64,000 nt of DNA from Candidatus Methylomirabilota bacterium (GCA_016207095.1 JACQQF010000043.1:1-64000), one strand, 5' to 3'; positions 43,726 through 53,156 are shown, numbered from the stretch's first letter. Notes: generated from the letters alone by a model not told the origin. Translations and numbers: made by a program.

Positions 43726-44607
43726 ATGAAATTCCTCGGCAGAATCGCCTGTGGTAGCAAATACAAACTTTTGCCTCTCTTGCTGTTACCGATGATCCTT
43801 GTGTGGGGACATGCTCTAGCAACAACGCTCAACCTATCCAACACTTCGTCTCGGACCGCCTACGCTCCCACTGTGAACACCTTCTCAAACGGCTTCGATC
43901 TCGCCTCCGCCTCGATTGTTCTTGACGATGTTGCGAACACGGCGGTCGTCACCGTCACGACCTTTGGCAGAAACGGATCTGGTGATCCCGACCCCGACGT
44001 TATTCCCGGAGCAGGTTGTGCCGCGGGAGCCGCGTTCTGTGTAACATCGATCGCTGGGTGCCCTCAGCTGGTCCAGCTCGTTGCGGATTCGGATCCGGCG
44101 ACCGACCAGAACGGGGTCTGCGCCAACTTTCCGCACGAGGGCGCAGGCAACGACGAGAACTACGCCATACGGATTGAACAGCCCTCAGGGACTATACGGA
44201 TTAGGGTTGACATTGCGGCAGGGGGCGCTTCGGGCACCGGATCGGTAACGACCTGCGCAGGGTGCGCGATCACATCGCCGAACCCCATTGCCTGGACAGG
44301 AAAGACCTTCAACGTTACCATTAGTGGGATCAACAGCAGCGGGCTGAGCCTTGCACCTGGTGAAACCGTCTTCGGGAATATCGGGGCCGGCTCGACCGCT
44401 GACGGTCCGCCGGAAGACCAGATCGTCTTGAGTGCTACCGTCCCGACCACGACGACGACGACCACCACTACGACGACGACGACTACGACTACGACGACGA
44501 CAATTCCGGTAGTGCCAACGGCCGGGAACTGGGGGATGATGATGCTCGGGCTGGCCTTCTTGGGAGCAATGGCCTGGCTTCTGCGAGCCCGCAGGTCCCT
44601 TCGGTAG
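43726..44607 (+). CDS. Secreted protein with poly-Thr linker and IPTL-CTERM tail
   Basis: 293 residues from the ATG at 43726, behind AAGGAGG. There is a signal peptide (about 1-33), an immunoglobulin-like beta-rich body, a run of 19 threonines (likely flexible and open to O-glycosylation), then IPVVPTAGNWG, a hydrophobic helix and RARRSLR. The tail has the IPTL-type motif with WG, helix and basic end processed by exosortase systems (XrtH is the usual partner for IPTLxxWG). It is followed by a strong terminator. Confidence 0.82.
   Translation: MKFLGRIACGSKYKLLPLLLLPMILVWGHALATTLNLSNTSSRTAYAPTVNTFSNGFDLASASIVLDDVANTAVVTVTTFGRNGSGDPDPDVIPGAGCAAGAAFCVTSIAGCPQLVQLVADSDPATDQNGVCANFPHEGAGNDENYAIRIEQPSGTIRIRVDIAAGGASGTGSVTTCAGCAITSPNPIAWTGKTFNVTISGINSSGLSLAPGETVFGNIGAGSTADGPPEDQIVLSATVPTTTTTTTTTTTTTTTTTTTIPVVPTAGNWGMMMLGLAFLGAMAWLLRARRSLR
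44446..44502 (+). repeat. ACN trinucleotide tract encoding 19 threonines
   Basis: Nineteen consecutive ACN codons, mostly ACG with ACC, ACT and one ACA. The near-repetitive DNA may expand or contract by slippage in units of three, changing linker length without a frameshift. Confidence 0.85.
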
Positions 44608-44643
44608 TCGGCAGTCCGCGATTACTCAAATTTCGCGATCAAG

Positions 44644-44676
44644 AAAAAACGGGGCTTGGCCTTAGCCCCGTTTTTT
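44644..44676 (+). terminator. Rho-independent terminator
   Basis: A 13-base stem, AAAAAACGGGGCT with AGCCCCGTTTTTT, has a 7-base loop and runs into T-rich sequence. It closes the IPTL-CTERM gene and separates it from the membrane protein gene at 44756. Confidence 0.9.
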
Positions 44677-44755
44677 CTTTTTGGAGAACGAGGTTTTCCC
44701 CCTTCGAGCAATCTCACGAGCGATTTTGAGCAAGGTCGGAGACTGCTCCACTACA

Positions 44756-46843
44756 ATGCGGCTGGCATGGCTCGAGGGAGCAAGCACGCTGGCCGCATTC
44801 GTGCTGACCTACGGACTGCTTCTCTGGTACCTCAAGCCCTCCCTTCTGCTGAGTCCGACGATCACGGCTGGCGGAGATACGCTCTCCCACTATGTGACGG
44901 CGAGATATCTGCGGGATTACCTCCTCCCAAATGGAAGGATCATCGGATGGATGCCCGGCAACCTTGCCGGCTTTCCGATTTTCCTCTTCTATTTCCCCCT
45001 GGCCTTCCTGGTGATCGCCGGGCTGAGCCTTCTTCTCTCATTCCCTGTCGCGTTTAAGCTGGGAACCGTCGCCGGGACCTTCGCCCTCCCGCTGGCCACC
45101 CTGGTCAGCCTGCGGTGGATCGGATGCCGGTTTCCCATCCCGGCCCTTGGCGCCATCCTGACGCTCCCGTTTCTGCTGAACACGGGTAACACCATGTGGG
45201 GCGGCAACATCCCCAGCACCCTGGCCGGGGAGTTCTCTCACAGTCTCTCTTTTGCGCTTCTGATGCTCTTTCAGGGCGCCCTTTACAAGGGAGTGCGCAC
45301 GCGCCGACGCGCCGGGTGGTGCGCGGTGCTCTTCGCTCTGGTCGGTTTCGCCCATGGCTACGGGTTGGTGGCTGCGGCTGGCCTTGGGGTGTACTTTCTC
45401 GCGGTGGAGTCGGATTTCCTGGCGACGCTTGTCTACCTGGTCCGCGTCTATGCCACCGGAGGGCTCCTTCTGGGATTCTGGCTGGTGCCGCTCGTTGCCT
45501 ACCTCCACTATACGACCGGGTTCGCCATAAGCTGGAAGTTCGCGTCGCTGCGTGAGATCTTCCCGACCGTGATGTGGCCGACCGTGGCGATAGCGGCGGC
45601 TACGATCGCCTGGGCATCGTGGCACAAGCAGGCCGATAGGGAGTGGCGCCGCTGGGTCCACTACCTGACCTACCCTGTGGTCCTGTCCGTCCTCCTCTAT
45701 TTCATCACCCCGAGGTTGAACCTTGTGGATGTGAGGTTCCTGGCCTTAGCCCAGTTCTTCCTCACACCGCTAGCCGCAGTCGGCCTCGGCCGACTCATCA
45801 CCCGGGTTCAATTCGCGTCGGGTCTCTGGGCGCCTCTTCTGATCGGGACACTGATGATCATCTGGATCGTGCCTCAGGTGTCGTTTATCCCCGACTGGAT
45901 CCGCTGGAACTACGAGGGGATGGAGCGGAAACCTTGGTGGCGATACTATCTTGTCGTAAACACGGTCGGCCTGGCTGGGGGCCCCCACAGCCCGCGAGTC
46001 GTGTACGAACATTCGGTTTTGCACGATAAGGCCGGCACGGTCCGGGCATTCGAGGCGCTGCCGCTCTTCTCGGGTCGTCCTACTCTCGAGGGGGCTTACA
46101 TGCAGTCCTCCCCGAGCTCCCCGTTCGTCTTTTATATCCAGTCTGAGTTGACCGAGATTCCCTCCTGCCCCTTCCTTCCGTACCACTGTACGACGTTTAA
46201 CCCAACGCAGGCACTGGCTCACCTCGAACTCTTCAATGTGAAGGAGGTGATCGCAGTCACCGGTAAGGCCAAGGTTGCCCTAGCGTCGAATCCTGGTTAC
46301 CGGGAGGAGGTCGAGATCGGGCCATACAAGATCTTTCACGTACGCCAAGGGAATGGGCAGTACGTGACACCTCTTCCTTATGCGCCGGCACTAGCCACCC
46401 AAGGGGACTGGAAGCGCCTGGCCTATGACTGGTTCCGGAAGCCGGAATGGCTGGAGGTCCCGCTCCTCTTCCTGCGACCCGGCGAGCCATCGCCCCCGGT
46501 TACCGTGCCGTTCCGCGGCCTCGGAGAGGGGCCTGTTCGACAAGCCCTTTCGCCAGGATGCCAGGTCAAGGACGCTGTGGGGAATGAGGAGGTTCGGTTC
46601 GAGACCGACTGTCCAGGGCGACCGCACCTGATCAAGATCTCTTATCACCCGAAATGGCGGGTCGAGGGCGCTGATCGCATCTACCTGGTCTCCCCGTCCT
46701 TCATGGCGGTCTACCCTACTGCGCGACATGTTCGCCTCTTCTTCGGCGATCGCTGGCCCGACTATGTCGGGAGGTCGGCGAGCGGCTTGGGATTGATGCT
46801 GCTGGTAGTAGCATGGGTAGCAGAGCGACGGCGGCCGGGATGA
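44756..46843 (+). CDS. Polytopic membrane protein, PTPS-related type
   Basis: 695 residues from the ATG at 44756; no good ribosome site was seen, and a longer frame to 44681 overlaps the terminator. About ten hydrophobic segments fill the first 420 residues, with ITAGGDTLSHY near the start and GNIPSTLAGEFSHSLSFAL after them. That pattern belongs to the large membrane proteins called 6-pyruvoyl-tetrahydropterin synthase-related, which resemble GT-C type glycosyltransferases. The C-terminal 270 residues lie outside the membrane. It probably acts in envelope glycan building. The GT2 gene overlaps its stop (ATGA). Confidence 0.75.
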   Translation: MRLAWLEGASTLAAFVLTYGLLLWYLKPSLLLSPTITAGGDTLSHYVTARYLRDYLLPNGRIIGWMPGNLAGFPIFLFYFPLAFLVIAGLSLLLSFPVAFKLGTVAGTFALPLATLVSLRWIGCRFPIPALGAILTLPFLLNTGNTMWGGNIPSTLAGEFSHSLSFALLMLFQGALYKGVRTRRRAGWCAVLFALVGFAHGYGLVAAAGLGVYFLAVESDFLATLVYLVRVYATGGLLLGFWLVPLVAYLHYTTGFAISWKFASLREIFPTVMWPTVAIAAATIAWASWHKQADREWRRWVHYLTYPVVLSVLLYFITPRLNLVDVRFLALAQFFLTPLAAVGLGRLITRVQFASGLWAPLLIGTLMIIWIVPQVSFIPDWIRWNYEGMERKPWWRYYLVVNTVGLAGGPHSPRVVYEHSVLHDKAGTVRAFEALPLFSGRPTLEGAYMQSSPSSPFVFYIQSELTEIPSCPFLPYHCTTFNPTQALAHLELFNVKEVIAVTGKAKVALASNPGYREEVEIGPYKIFHVRQGNGQYVTPLPYAPALATQGDWKRLAYDWFRKPEWLEVPLLFLRPGEPSPPVTVPFRGLGEGPVRQALSPGCQVKDAVGNEEVRFETDCPGRPHLIKISYHPKWRVEGADRIYLVSPSFMAVYPTARHVRLFFGDRWPDYVGRSASGLGLMLLVVAWVAERRRPG

Positions 46844-47562
46844 CTGCTGCCCCTGCCGAAGGCTCGCTCACCATCATCATCCCGGTATACAACGAGGAGG
46901 TGATCCTGTCGGCGAACCTCGGTCGCCTGATCATGTACCTGAACGGCATCGGAGGCCCCTTCGAGATCATTCTCGTCAGCAACGGGTCGACCGACATGAC
47001 GCTCGAGTTGGCGCAGCAGGCGCAGTCCTCAGATCCCCGCGTGCAGGCGATTGCCCTCGAGCGGCGAGGCGTCGGACGGGCCTTCAAGGCGGCTGCCAGG
47101 CGCGCCCACTACGAGCATCTCGTCTCGGTGGACATGGACCTCTCGGTAGACCTGACGTTCATCGAAAAGGCCCGCGGGTTACTGGCCGGATGTGACCTGG
47201 TCGTCGGGTCGAAACAGACCGGTTCACAGCGGCGATCGTGGCTGCGTTGGTTGGCCAGCGCGACCTTCATCTCGTGTGCGCGCCTGCTCCTCGGAACGAC
47301 GGTGACCGACTATTCCATTGGGGCGAAGGGGTATCGACGCTCGTGGATCATGCCCTACCTCGATCGACTGGATGACGACACCGCCTACGTCCTCCAGTTG
47401 GTCGCATGGGGACGACGCGACGGGGCGCGGATCACGGAGATCCCTGTCTCGTGCGAAGACCTTCGGCGCAGCAAGTTCAACCTCTTGCACGAAGGCATAC
47501 ACAAATTCTCTTCCCTATTCCTTATCTGGTTGATCCACCACCGGCGCCACAGTCGCCCCTGA
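46840..47562 (+). CDS. Family 2 glycosyltransferase (polyprenyl-phosphate sugar synthase-like)
   Basis: 240 residues from the ATG overlapping the previous stop; an in-frame start at 46813 is possible. GT-A fold with IIIPVYNEEVIL, VSNGSTD and the metal-binding DMD in VSVDMDLSVD, as in dolichyl-phosphate mannose synthase-type enzymes. No C-terminal membrane domain is present, so it is of the soluble DPM1 type. It may supply a lipid-linked sugar to the membrane protein encoded upstream. Confidence 0.88.
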   Translation: MTAAPAEGSLTIIIPVYNEEVILSANLGRLIMYLNGIGGPFEIILVSNGSTDMTLELAQQAQSSDPRVQAIALERRGVGRAFKAAARRAHYEHLVSVDMDLSVDLTFIEKARGLLAGCDLVVGSKQTGSQRRSWLRWLASATFISCARLLLGTTVTDYSIGAKGYRRSWIMPYLDRLDDDTAYVLQLVAWGRRDGARITEIPVSCEDLRRSKFNLLHEGIHKFSSLFLIWLIHHRRHSRP

Positions 47563-47602
47563 CGCTGACAGCTTGCGTGTCGAGGCTCGGCAGGAACGGC
47601 TG

Positions 47603-48514
47603 ATGAACGTCATCTTCAATGCCGATGATTTTGGTTTGACGCGAGCAGTGAACGCGGGCATCATGGAGGCGTACGAGCACGGCTTGCTCAAGAGCGCCTC
47701 CCTGATGGTGACGGCCGAGGCGGCCGATGATGCCGTTGCATGGGCCAAGGCGCGACCCGGTCTTGACGTCGGACTGCACATCGCGCTGATCGAGGAGCGC
47801 CCCACGCTCCCTCCCGAACAGATACCCAGCCTGGTTACCGACGGCCGCTTCTATCCGAGGCGCGGCACCGTCTTTTTCCGCTACGCGATCGGCCGTTGGG
47901 ACGTCGCCGAGGCGGAGGCCGAGATCGCGGCTCAATGGAACCGGCTGCTGGGATCCGGGCTGGAACCGTCTCACCTCGACGGGCATCAGCACCTTCACCT
48001 GCTCCCCCGGCTCTTTCCGTCGGTGATCGCCCTGGCGCAGGGTCATGGGATCCGGTTCGTGCGCACCCGACTCGGCGATCCGGTCGCCGGAGCAGGCTCT
48101 CTGGCCAGAAAGATGTCCGTCCTTGCCATCAACAAGATCTCTAGGTTAAACTGGGCCAAGATTTCTGACCCGGATGGGCTGGTCATGATCCCGTTCACGA
48201 CGGTTGGATTCTTGCAGTCCGGCGGCGCACTGACAGTGTCCAGCCTGTTGGCAACCCTCGACCAGCTTCGAGGGGACCGGGGGCAGAGCATCGTGGAGGT
48301 CATGATCCACCCGGGGCGCTGCGACGCCGAAACCGAGCGGAAGTACGGCCACTGGCGTTACCGGTGGGAGAGTGACCTTGAGCTCCTGCTTGATCCGACC
48401 TTGCCTGAGGCGCTGGCGCAGCGGCGGATCGTGGTCACCTCATTCCGGGATCTAGCGGTGAGAACAAATGCGGCATCGACAGGGAGATCGCGGGAGGCCG
48501 ACAGCGCCCCCTAA
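47603..48514 (+). CDS. YdjC/ChbG-family deacetylase, HpnK-like
   Basis: 303 residues from the ATG at 47603 (AGGAAC upstream). NADDFGLTRAVNAGI at the start holds the metal-binding Asp pair, LDVGLHIALIEERP the first His, and HLDGHQHLHLLP the catalytic His region; VMIHPG closes the site. The family removes acetyl groups from acetylated amino sugars; the HpnK branch is found in hopanoid gene clusters. With the GT2 and membrane protein upstream, it probably tailors an amino-sugar-bearing lipid. Confidence 0.88.
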   Translation: MNVIFNADDFGLTRAVNAGIMEAYEHGLLKSASLMVTAEAADDAVAWAKARPGLDVGLHIALIEERPTLPPEQIPSLVTDGRFYPRRGTVFFRYAIGRWDVAEAEAEIAAQWNRLLGSGLEPSHLDGHQHLHLLPRLFPSVIALAQGHGIRFVRTRLGDPVAGAGSLARKMSVLAINKISRLNWAKISDPDGLVMIPFTTVGFLQSGGALTVSSLLATLDQLRGDRGQSIVEVMIHPGRCDAETERKYGHWRYRWESDLELLLDPTLPEALAQRRIVVTSFRDLAVRTNAASTGRSREADSAP

Positions 48515-48586
48515 ACAGGTTTGCTCTCGCTGCCCCTGCCTGCCTCTGATTTGACGGGGTTAGCTGCTCGCAGAAGAGCCGAGACG

Positions 48587-49948
48587 GTGAATCGCATCCT
48601 GCTCATCAATCCGAACTGGACTGGGATCCAGAAACAAAAGCAAGGTCAGTTTAAGCGGGCCTGGCCGCCGCTTGACCTAGCCCAGGCTGCCGCCTTGCTC
48701 GAGCGGGGGGGCTTCGTCGTTCGCCTGCTGGACAATAATGTCGAGCGGGTGTCCCATGAGGCGCTCGGCGCGCTGGCGCGCGAACACGACCGCGTCTTCG
48801 TGACCTCCACGCCCTACGACCGCTGGCAGTGTCCCGCGCTCGACATTAGCTTCTTCTATGACACCATCCGCCACATCCCCAGGGAGAAGCTCTATATCAT
48901 GGGCGCTCACGTTAGCGAGCGTCCCGAGACCTCGTTGAAGGCAACGGGCGCAAGGGCGGCCATCATCCATGAGCCCGAATATACGATCCTGGATATTTGC
49001 CAGCGCGACCTCTACCCCGACCAGAAGGGCGTCGCCACGCTTGAGGACAGCAAGCTCGTCAGGGGGCCCGAGGTGGAGTTCTTGGACGACATGGACACCA
49101 TGCCGTATCCGGCGTTTCACCACCTCCCGATGCAGCGGTACTACTACGAGGTGATGGGACGTGATTTCGCTCTCCTCGAGTCTTCCCGAGGCTGTCCCTA
49201 CCGCTGCACCTTCTGCTACCTGGGGATGTACGGTCCCCAATTCCGGCAGAAGGGCGTCGAGCGCTTTGTTGATGAGGTCGAGTGGGCGGTCCGCACCCAC
49301 GGCCTGCGCAACATCTACTTCATGGACCTTGAGTTCGCTCTGAACAAGAAGTTCGTCATCCCGTTCTGTGAGGCGCTCATCAAACGGGATCTCGGTCTGC
49401 AGTGGTGCTGCCAGACCCGCGTCAACGATGTGAACGATGAGGTTCTGTCCCTGATGAAGCGAGCCGGCTGCAAGTTGATCCACTTCGGCGTCGAGGCGGG
49501 CACGGAGCACATCCTGGCAGCCACCAACAAGAAGATCACTATGGCCGACGCCGAGCGCGCCATGCGGTTGATGAAGAAATACGAGATGCAATCGGTCCTC
49601 TTCATGAACCTCGGCTTCCCCGGCGAGACGATAGAGGACATGGACGCCACGATCGACTTTGCCATTCGACTCAGCCCGACGTTCGTTTCGTTCCACCTGA
49701 TCGTTCCGTTCCCGGGGACGAAGTTGGCCGAGATGGTCGGGATCGATGAGAAGGAATTGCCGCCAGAGCGCTATCCACAGTTCAACGACAAGGCGACGGT
49801 TGATTTGCCGACGCTGAAGCGACAATTGCGCAAGGCCTACCGTCGATTCTACCTCCGACCCGGTTACATCTGGCATTCCCTGGTCGGAAGCGAGCGCCAG
49901 TTTCTGTGGGACAAGTGCAAGATCCTGTACAACCTGGTCGGTACATAA
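48587..49948 (+). CDS. B12-binding-type radical SAM enzyme
   Basis: About 453 residues if started at the GTG at 48587; an in-frame TTG at 48521 is the alternative. The N-terminal cobalamin-type domain (LLINPN, then WPPLDLAQAAALLERGGF) precedes CPYRCTFC (Cys203, Cys207, Cys210). GVEAGTEHILAATNKKI and FLNLGFPGE-like segments follow. It is the third such enzyme in the window, but not close to the other two. In this operon-like series it may modify a lipid or sugar. Confidence 0.85.
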   Translation: MNRILLINPNWTGIQKQKQGQFKRAWPPLDLAQAAALLERGGFVVRLLDNNVERVSHEALGALAREHDRVFVTSTPYDRWQCPALDISFFYDTIRHIPREKLYIMGAHVSERPETSLKATGARAAIIHEPEYTILDICQRDLYPDQKGVATLEDSKLVRGPEVEFLDDMDTMPYPAFHHLPMQRYYYEVMGRDFALLESSRGCPYRCTFCYLGMYGPQFRQKGVERFVDEVEWAVRTHGLRNIYFMDLEFALNKKFVIPFCEALIKRDLGLQWCCQTRVNDVNDEVLSLMKRAGCKLIHFGVEAGTEHILAATNKKITMADAERAMRLMKKYEMQSVLFMNLGFPGETIEDMDATIDFAIRLSPTFVSFHLIVPFPGTKLAEMVGIDEKELPPERYPQFNDKATVDLPTLKRQLRKAYRRFYLRPGYIWHSLVGSERQFLWDKCKILYNLVGT

Positions 49949-50005
49949 CGATCGACCATTCTTCCGCTACCGGCGTCATTCACCTCCACTCCCCCAAGCC
50001 TTGCC

Positions 50006-51097
50006 ATGCCTGATCGACTATGGACCAGCCGTGGATACCAGCCCGGGGATCTCGCGGGCATCCTCGCACTTCGCCACATAACATTCGGTGAGGTGGATAA
50101 ACACCGGCTGCTGCCAGAGGTCTGGAAATGGCAGTTTCTCGACAATCCGGCAGGCCCTGGCTACCAGCGGTTGGCTGACCATGCCGGGACCATCGTAGGC
50201 CAGTATGTGGCCATCCCCACCCGCTTCCATCTGGCGACGCGCCCCGGGATCGAGACCATCCTAGCCATGTCATGCGACACCATGACCCACCCAGCGTATC
50301 GGAAGCAGGGGATGTTCGTCACCCTGGCGCAAGAGCTCAACACCGAGCTGGCCGAGCGGTTCGGCGTCACCACTGTCTGGGGATTTCCCAACGCGAACTC
50401 CCATCCGGGCTTCGTAGGGAAACTAGGCTGGTTTGATGTTCATGAATTCCGAACCTGGGTGAAACCAATCCAGAGCCGCCACGTCCTCCAACGTTATGTC
50501 AGGTCCAGCGCTCTTGCCGACGTCCTCGGGGTTGTCGCCGACACCCTCTACCATATTGTTGCCCCCAGGCCGACTGGACCCCGCCGGTGCACCATCAAAG
50601 AGATTCCCGCGTTCGACATTCGGTTCGATGGCCTTTGGACCCGCCACTGCTCGCTAACAAGGATCGTGCAGATCCGCGACGCAAAATATCTGCAGTGGCG
50701 CTACTTGGGCGCGCAAGTCTTTGAGTACCACCCATTCGAAGTGACGGTGGCTGGCTCCCTAGAAGGGTATTTTGTGCTCCGCGTGCTGACCCTCTTCGAT
50801 CTGACCTTCACCGCAGTGGTCGATCTCTTTCCCTGCCCGATCGTGGATGCTGAGATCACCCGTGAAATCCTGAGCTTCGCTCAAGTCTATGCGTCAGAGC
50901 GCAACTGTGCCTTCCTTACCGCCTTGCTTCCCCCCGCTTACCTTGTCCACCTCACCCAATTCGGGTTTCTCAAAGTCCCACAGGCTCTCACCATGCGAAG
51001 ATGGTATCTCGGCGCCCGCTGCCCTTCTGCCGAGGAGTCATTCTTCCGCGACATAAACAACTGGTACATTACCTATGGCGACACCGACATCATCTGA
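50006..51097 (+). CDS. GNAT-type N-acyltransferase
   Basis: 363 residues. A GNAT core is visible in the first 140: SCDTMTHPAYRKQGMFVTLAQELN is the acetyl-CoA pyrophosphate loop with the Q/RxxGx(G/A) pattern, and TVWGFPNANSHPGFVGKLGW follows. The C-terminal half, ending in WYITYGDTDI, is characteristic of a group of long GNAT proteins found in polysaccharide loci. It probably acylates an amino sugar, possibly the one exposed by the deacetylase encoded upstream. Confidence 0.78.
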   Translation: MPDRLWTSRGYQPGDLAGILALRHITFGEVDKHRLLPEVWKWQFLDNPAGPGYQRLADHAGTIVGQYVAIPTRFHLATRPGIETILAMSCDTMTHPAYRKQGMFVTLAQELNTELAERFGVTTVWGFPNANSHPGFVGKLGWFDVHEFRTWVKPIQSRHVLQRYVRSSALADVLGVVADTLYHIVAPRPTGPRRCTIKEIPAFDIRFDGLWTRHCSLTRIVQIRDAKYLQWRYLGAQVFEYHPFEVTVAGSLEGYFVLRVLTLFDLTFTAVVDLFPCPIVDAEITREILSFAQVYASERNCAFLTALLPPAYLVHLTQFGFLKVPQALTMRRWYLGARCPSAEESFFRDINNWYITYGDTDII

Positions 51098-51136
51098 TGT
51101 CTCTCAACGCTCTTGCTCCGGGTTGGAGGAAAGACG

Positions 51137-51517
51137 GTGACCGGCCTGTCGAGTGCCTTCCTGCTCGTCAGCAACCTTGCGCGCTCCGTTCACTTCTACC
51201 GGGAGCTTCTGGGACGATCGCCGGCGTCCGAGGATATGAGGCACGCACGTTTCGAGCTCGGCCCGATCTCCCTGACCATCCATGAGGATCTGACACCGGC
51301 CGAGGTGTCAGTTTGGAAGATCGATCCAGAGCCGGAGCGACGGGGCTGGGGCGCCTATCTCACCTTTCTGACCGATGATCTGGAAGAGACTTACAGAAGG
51401 CTGGTGGGAATTGGAGCCGAGATTCTGACCACCCCGAATGTAACGCCGTGGGGTACCCGGACGTTTACGACGAAGGATCCGGACGGATATCTCCTCGAGC
51501 TTTGCCAGCGGGGATAG
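51137..51517 (+). CDS. VOC-superfamily protein (glyoxalase/bleomycin-resistance type)
   Basis: 126 residues from a GTG with GGAGGAAA upstream. The paired beta-alpha-beta-beta-beta units are visible, with FLLVSNLARSVHFYRELLG at the start and TTKDPDGYLLELCQ at the end, where the Glu is a usual metal ligand. The substrate cannot be told: lactoylglutathione lyase, dioxygenase and resistance proteins share the fold. Confidence 0.85.
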   Translation: MTGLSSAFLLVSNLARSVHFYRELLGRSPASEDMRHARFELGPISLTIHEDLTPAEVSVWKIDPEPERRGWGAYLTFLTDDLEETYRRLVGIGAEILTTPNVTPWGTRTFTTKDPDGYLLELCQRG

Positions 51518-51564
51518 AAGGGCGAGGGCGGAGCCGAAAGAGGGACGGGGTCAGGGCCCTGTTT

Positions 51565-52041
51565 TTACGGCTCAGATGCCGGCAGAGGAATCCGTTGGGA
51601 TCCGATCTGCAGGAGATGGCGGCCGGTGTCGGCCTCTTCGGTGATAAAGGCGGAGAGTTGTCGGTACGACTCGGCGGTGTATCGCACCTTGTGGGCCCGG
51701 TTTCTGACGAGACAGTACGGAACCCCGTCGTCGGCTATCCAGAAGGTAGCCGGATCGAATGGTTCAAGGGTCCCATCGTTGAGGCGGACGAGGAGGCCTC
51801 CGGAACTCGCGCAGGTCCCGGCGACCTCGATGCCGAGCGCCCGATACGGGGCGTCCTCCACATCGACATACCGCTTGTCGCGGCCGACCACCACCAGGTA
51901 GCGTCCGTCCTCGTCCTTGCTCAGGTGGGTCAACAGAAACTCCGCAAGGCGAGGGTTCGTGACCCGCGCCCCCTGGTCATACCACCGCCCCTCTCGATCC
52001 AGCCTCAAGGGCGGAACTTGCTGCCACCACTCCTGCTCCAC
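51565..52041 (-). CDS. DUF1285 family protein
   Basis: 158 residues. VPPLRLDREGRWYDQGARVTN and LLTHLSKDEDGRYLVVVGRD followed by VDVEDAPY match the DUF1285 pattern, a small beta-rich cytoplasmic protein of unknown function. It follows the MDR gene on the minus strand by 15 bases, so the two are probably co-transcribed. Confidence 0.78.
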   Translation of the reverse strand: MEQEWWQQVPPLRLDREGRWYDQGARVTNPRLAEFLLTHLSKDEDGRYLVVVGRDKRYVDVEDAPYRALGIEVAGTCASSGGLLVRLNDGTLEPFDPATFWIADDGVPYCLVRNRAHKVRYTAESYRQLSAFITEEADTGRHLLQIGSQRIPLPASEP

Positions 52042-52056
52042 TCGCCCACCCCAGCC

Positions 52057-53088
52057 CTAGGTCACCAGCACCAGCTTGCCGAAAACCTTGCGGTCCTCCA
52101 TCACCCGTTGCGCTTCCGAGGCTTCTTTGAGCGGAAAGACGCGGTCCACCACCGGCCGAAGCCTTCCGCGCTCCACCTCCCTCAGGATCTCGAAGAGGTC
52201 CGCCTTGGAGCCCATGTGGGCACCCATAATCGCCACCTGCCGCATGAAAAGGTAACGAAGATCGGTCTGGACAAGGTAGCCGGCGGTGGCCCCACAGGTG
52301 ACCAGTCGGCCGCCCGCTGCCAGGGCGGGGATTAACTTCTCGAACACGGGCCCGCCCACATGCTCGAAGATGACATCCACGCCCCGCCTCGCCGTCAGGC
52401 GCCGTACCTCGGCGACGAGGTCCTGAGTTGTGTAGTCGATCCCCTCATCGGCACCGAGCCCCTTGGCCTTTCCGAGCTTGTCCCCGGTGCTGGCGGTGGC
52501 GATGACGCGGGCGCCACACAGCTTGGCGATCTGTACTGCAGCGCTTCCAACCCCGCTTCCGGCACCCATCACGAGCACGTCTTCGCCGGTCCTCACCCTG
52601 GCAAGCGTCACCAGCATGTTCCACGCTGTCAGGAACGTGAGTGGAATCGCGGCTGCGGCCTCGAAGGTCATCCCCTCCGGCAGTGGCAGGATATTCACCT
52701 CCGGCACTTTGACGTACTCCGCGTACCCGCCGTCGATCCGGTACCCGCCGACGATCTCGTAAGAGCGGCAGAGGTTATCGCGACCCGAGAGGCAGTGAGC
52801 ACACTGCCCGCAGCTAATCCCCGGTGAGACGACCACGGGTTGACCGGTCTTGATCCTGGTCACGATGCTTCCCAGCCCCGCCACTTCACCGGCGATGTCG
52901 CACCCGGAGATGTGGGGCAGCGGGACCTTGACCCCCGGCATCCCCTTTCGGGTCCAGACATCCAAATGATTCAGGGCACAGGCCTTCACCCGCACCAGTA
53001 CCTCATGCGGGGCGATCACCGGATCCGGGGCGTCCTCATACCTCAGGACCTCGGGCCCTCCATGCTCGTGAAATCGGACCGCTTTCAT
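52057..53088 (-). CDS. Zinc-type MDR dehydrogenase/quinone oxidoreductase
   Basis: 343 residues from the ATG at 53088 (AGAGGA upstream). GroES-like N-terminal domain with the catalytic-zinc region ISGCDIAGEV and the structural-zinc cysteines of CGQCAHCLSGRDNLC. The NAD(P) Rossmann motif is GAGSGVGSAAVQIAK. It oxidises or reduces an alcohol, aldehyde or enone with NAD(P). The gene is in line with the SDR gene upstream, possibly for one catabolic route. Confidence 0.9.
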   Translation of the reverse strand: MKAVRFHEHGGPEVLRYEDAPDPVIAPHEVLVRVKACALNHLDVWTRKGMPGVKVPLPHISGCDIAGEVAGLGSIVTRIKTGQPVVVSPGISCGQCAHCLSGRDNLCRSYEIVGGYRIDGGYAEYVKVPEVNILPLPEGMTFEAAAAIPLTFLTAWNMLVTLARVRTGEDVLVMGAGSGVGSAAVQIAKLCGARVIATASTGDKLGKAKGLGADEGIDYTTQDLVAEVRRLTARRGVDVIFEHVGGPVFEKLIPALAAGGRLVTCGATAGYLVQTDLRYLFMRQVAIMGAHMGSKADLFEILREVERGRLRPVVDRVFPLKEASEAQRVMEDRKVFGKLVLVT

Positions 53089-53156
53089 GATTTGTCCTCT
53101 CACAGATCCTTAGAAGGTCGTGACATGGTCACGCGTGGGACCCGGAACGCTCTCGT

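Noticed and set aside
46813-51097. Assignment of the locus as a standard hopanoid hpnI-hpnJ-hpnK cluster
   Set aside because: The deacetylase fits HpnK, but the glycosyltransferase is shorter than HpnI and the radical SAM N-terminus does not look like HpnJ, so hpn symbols were not given.
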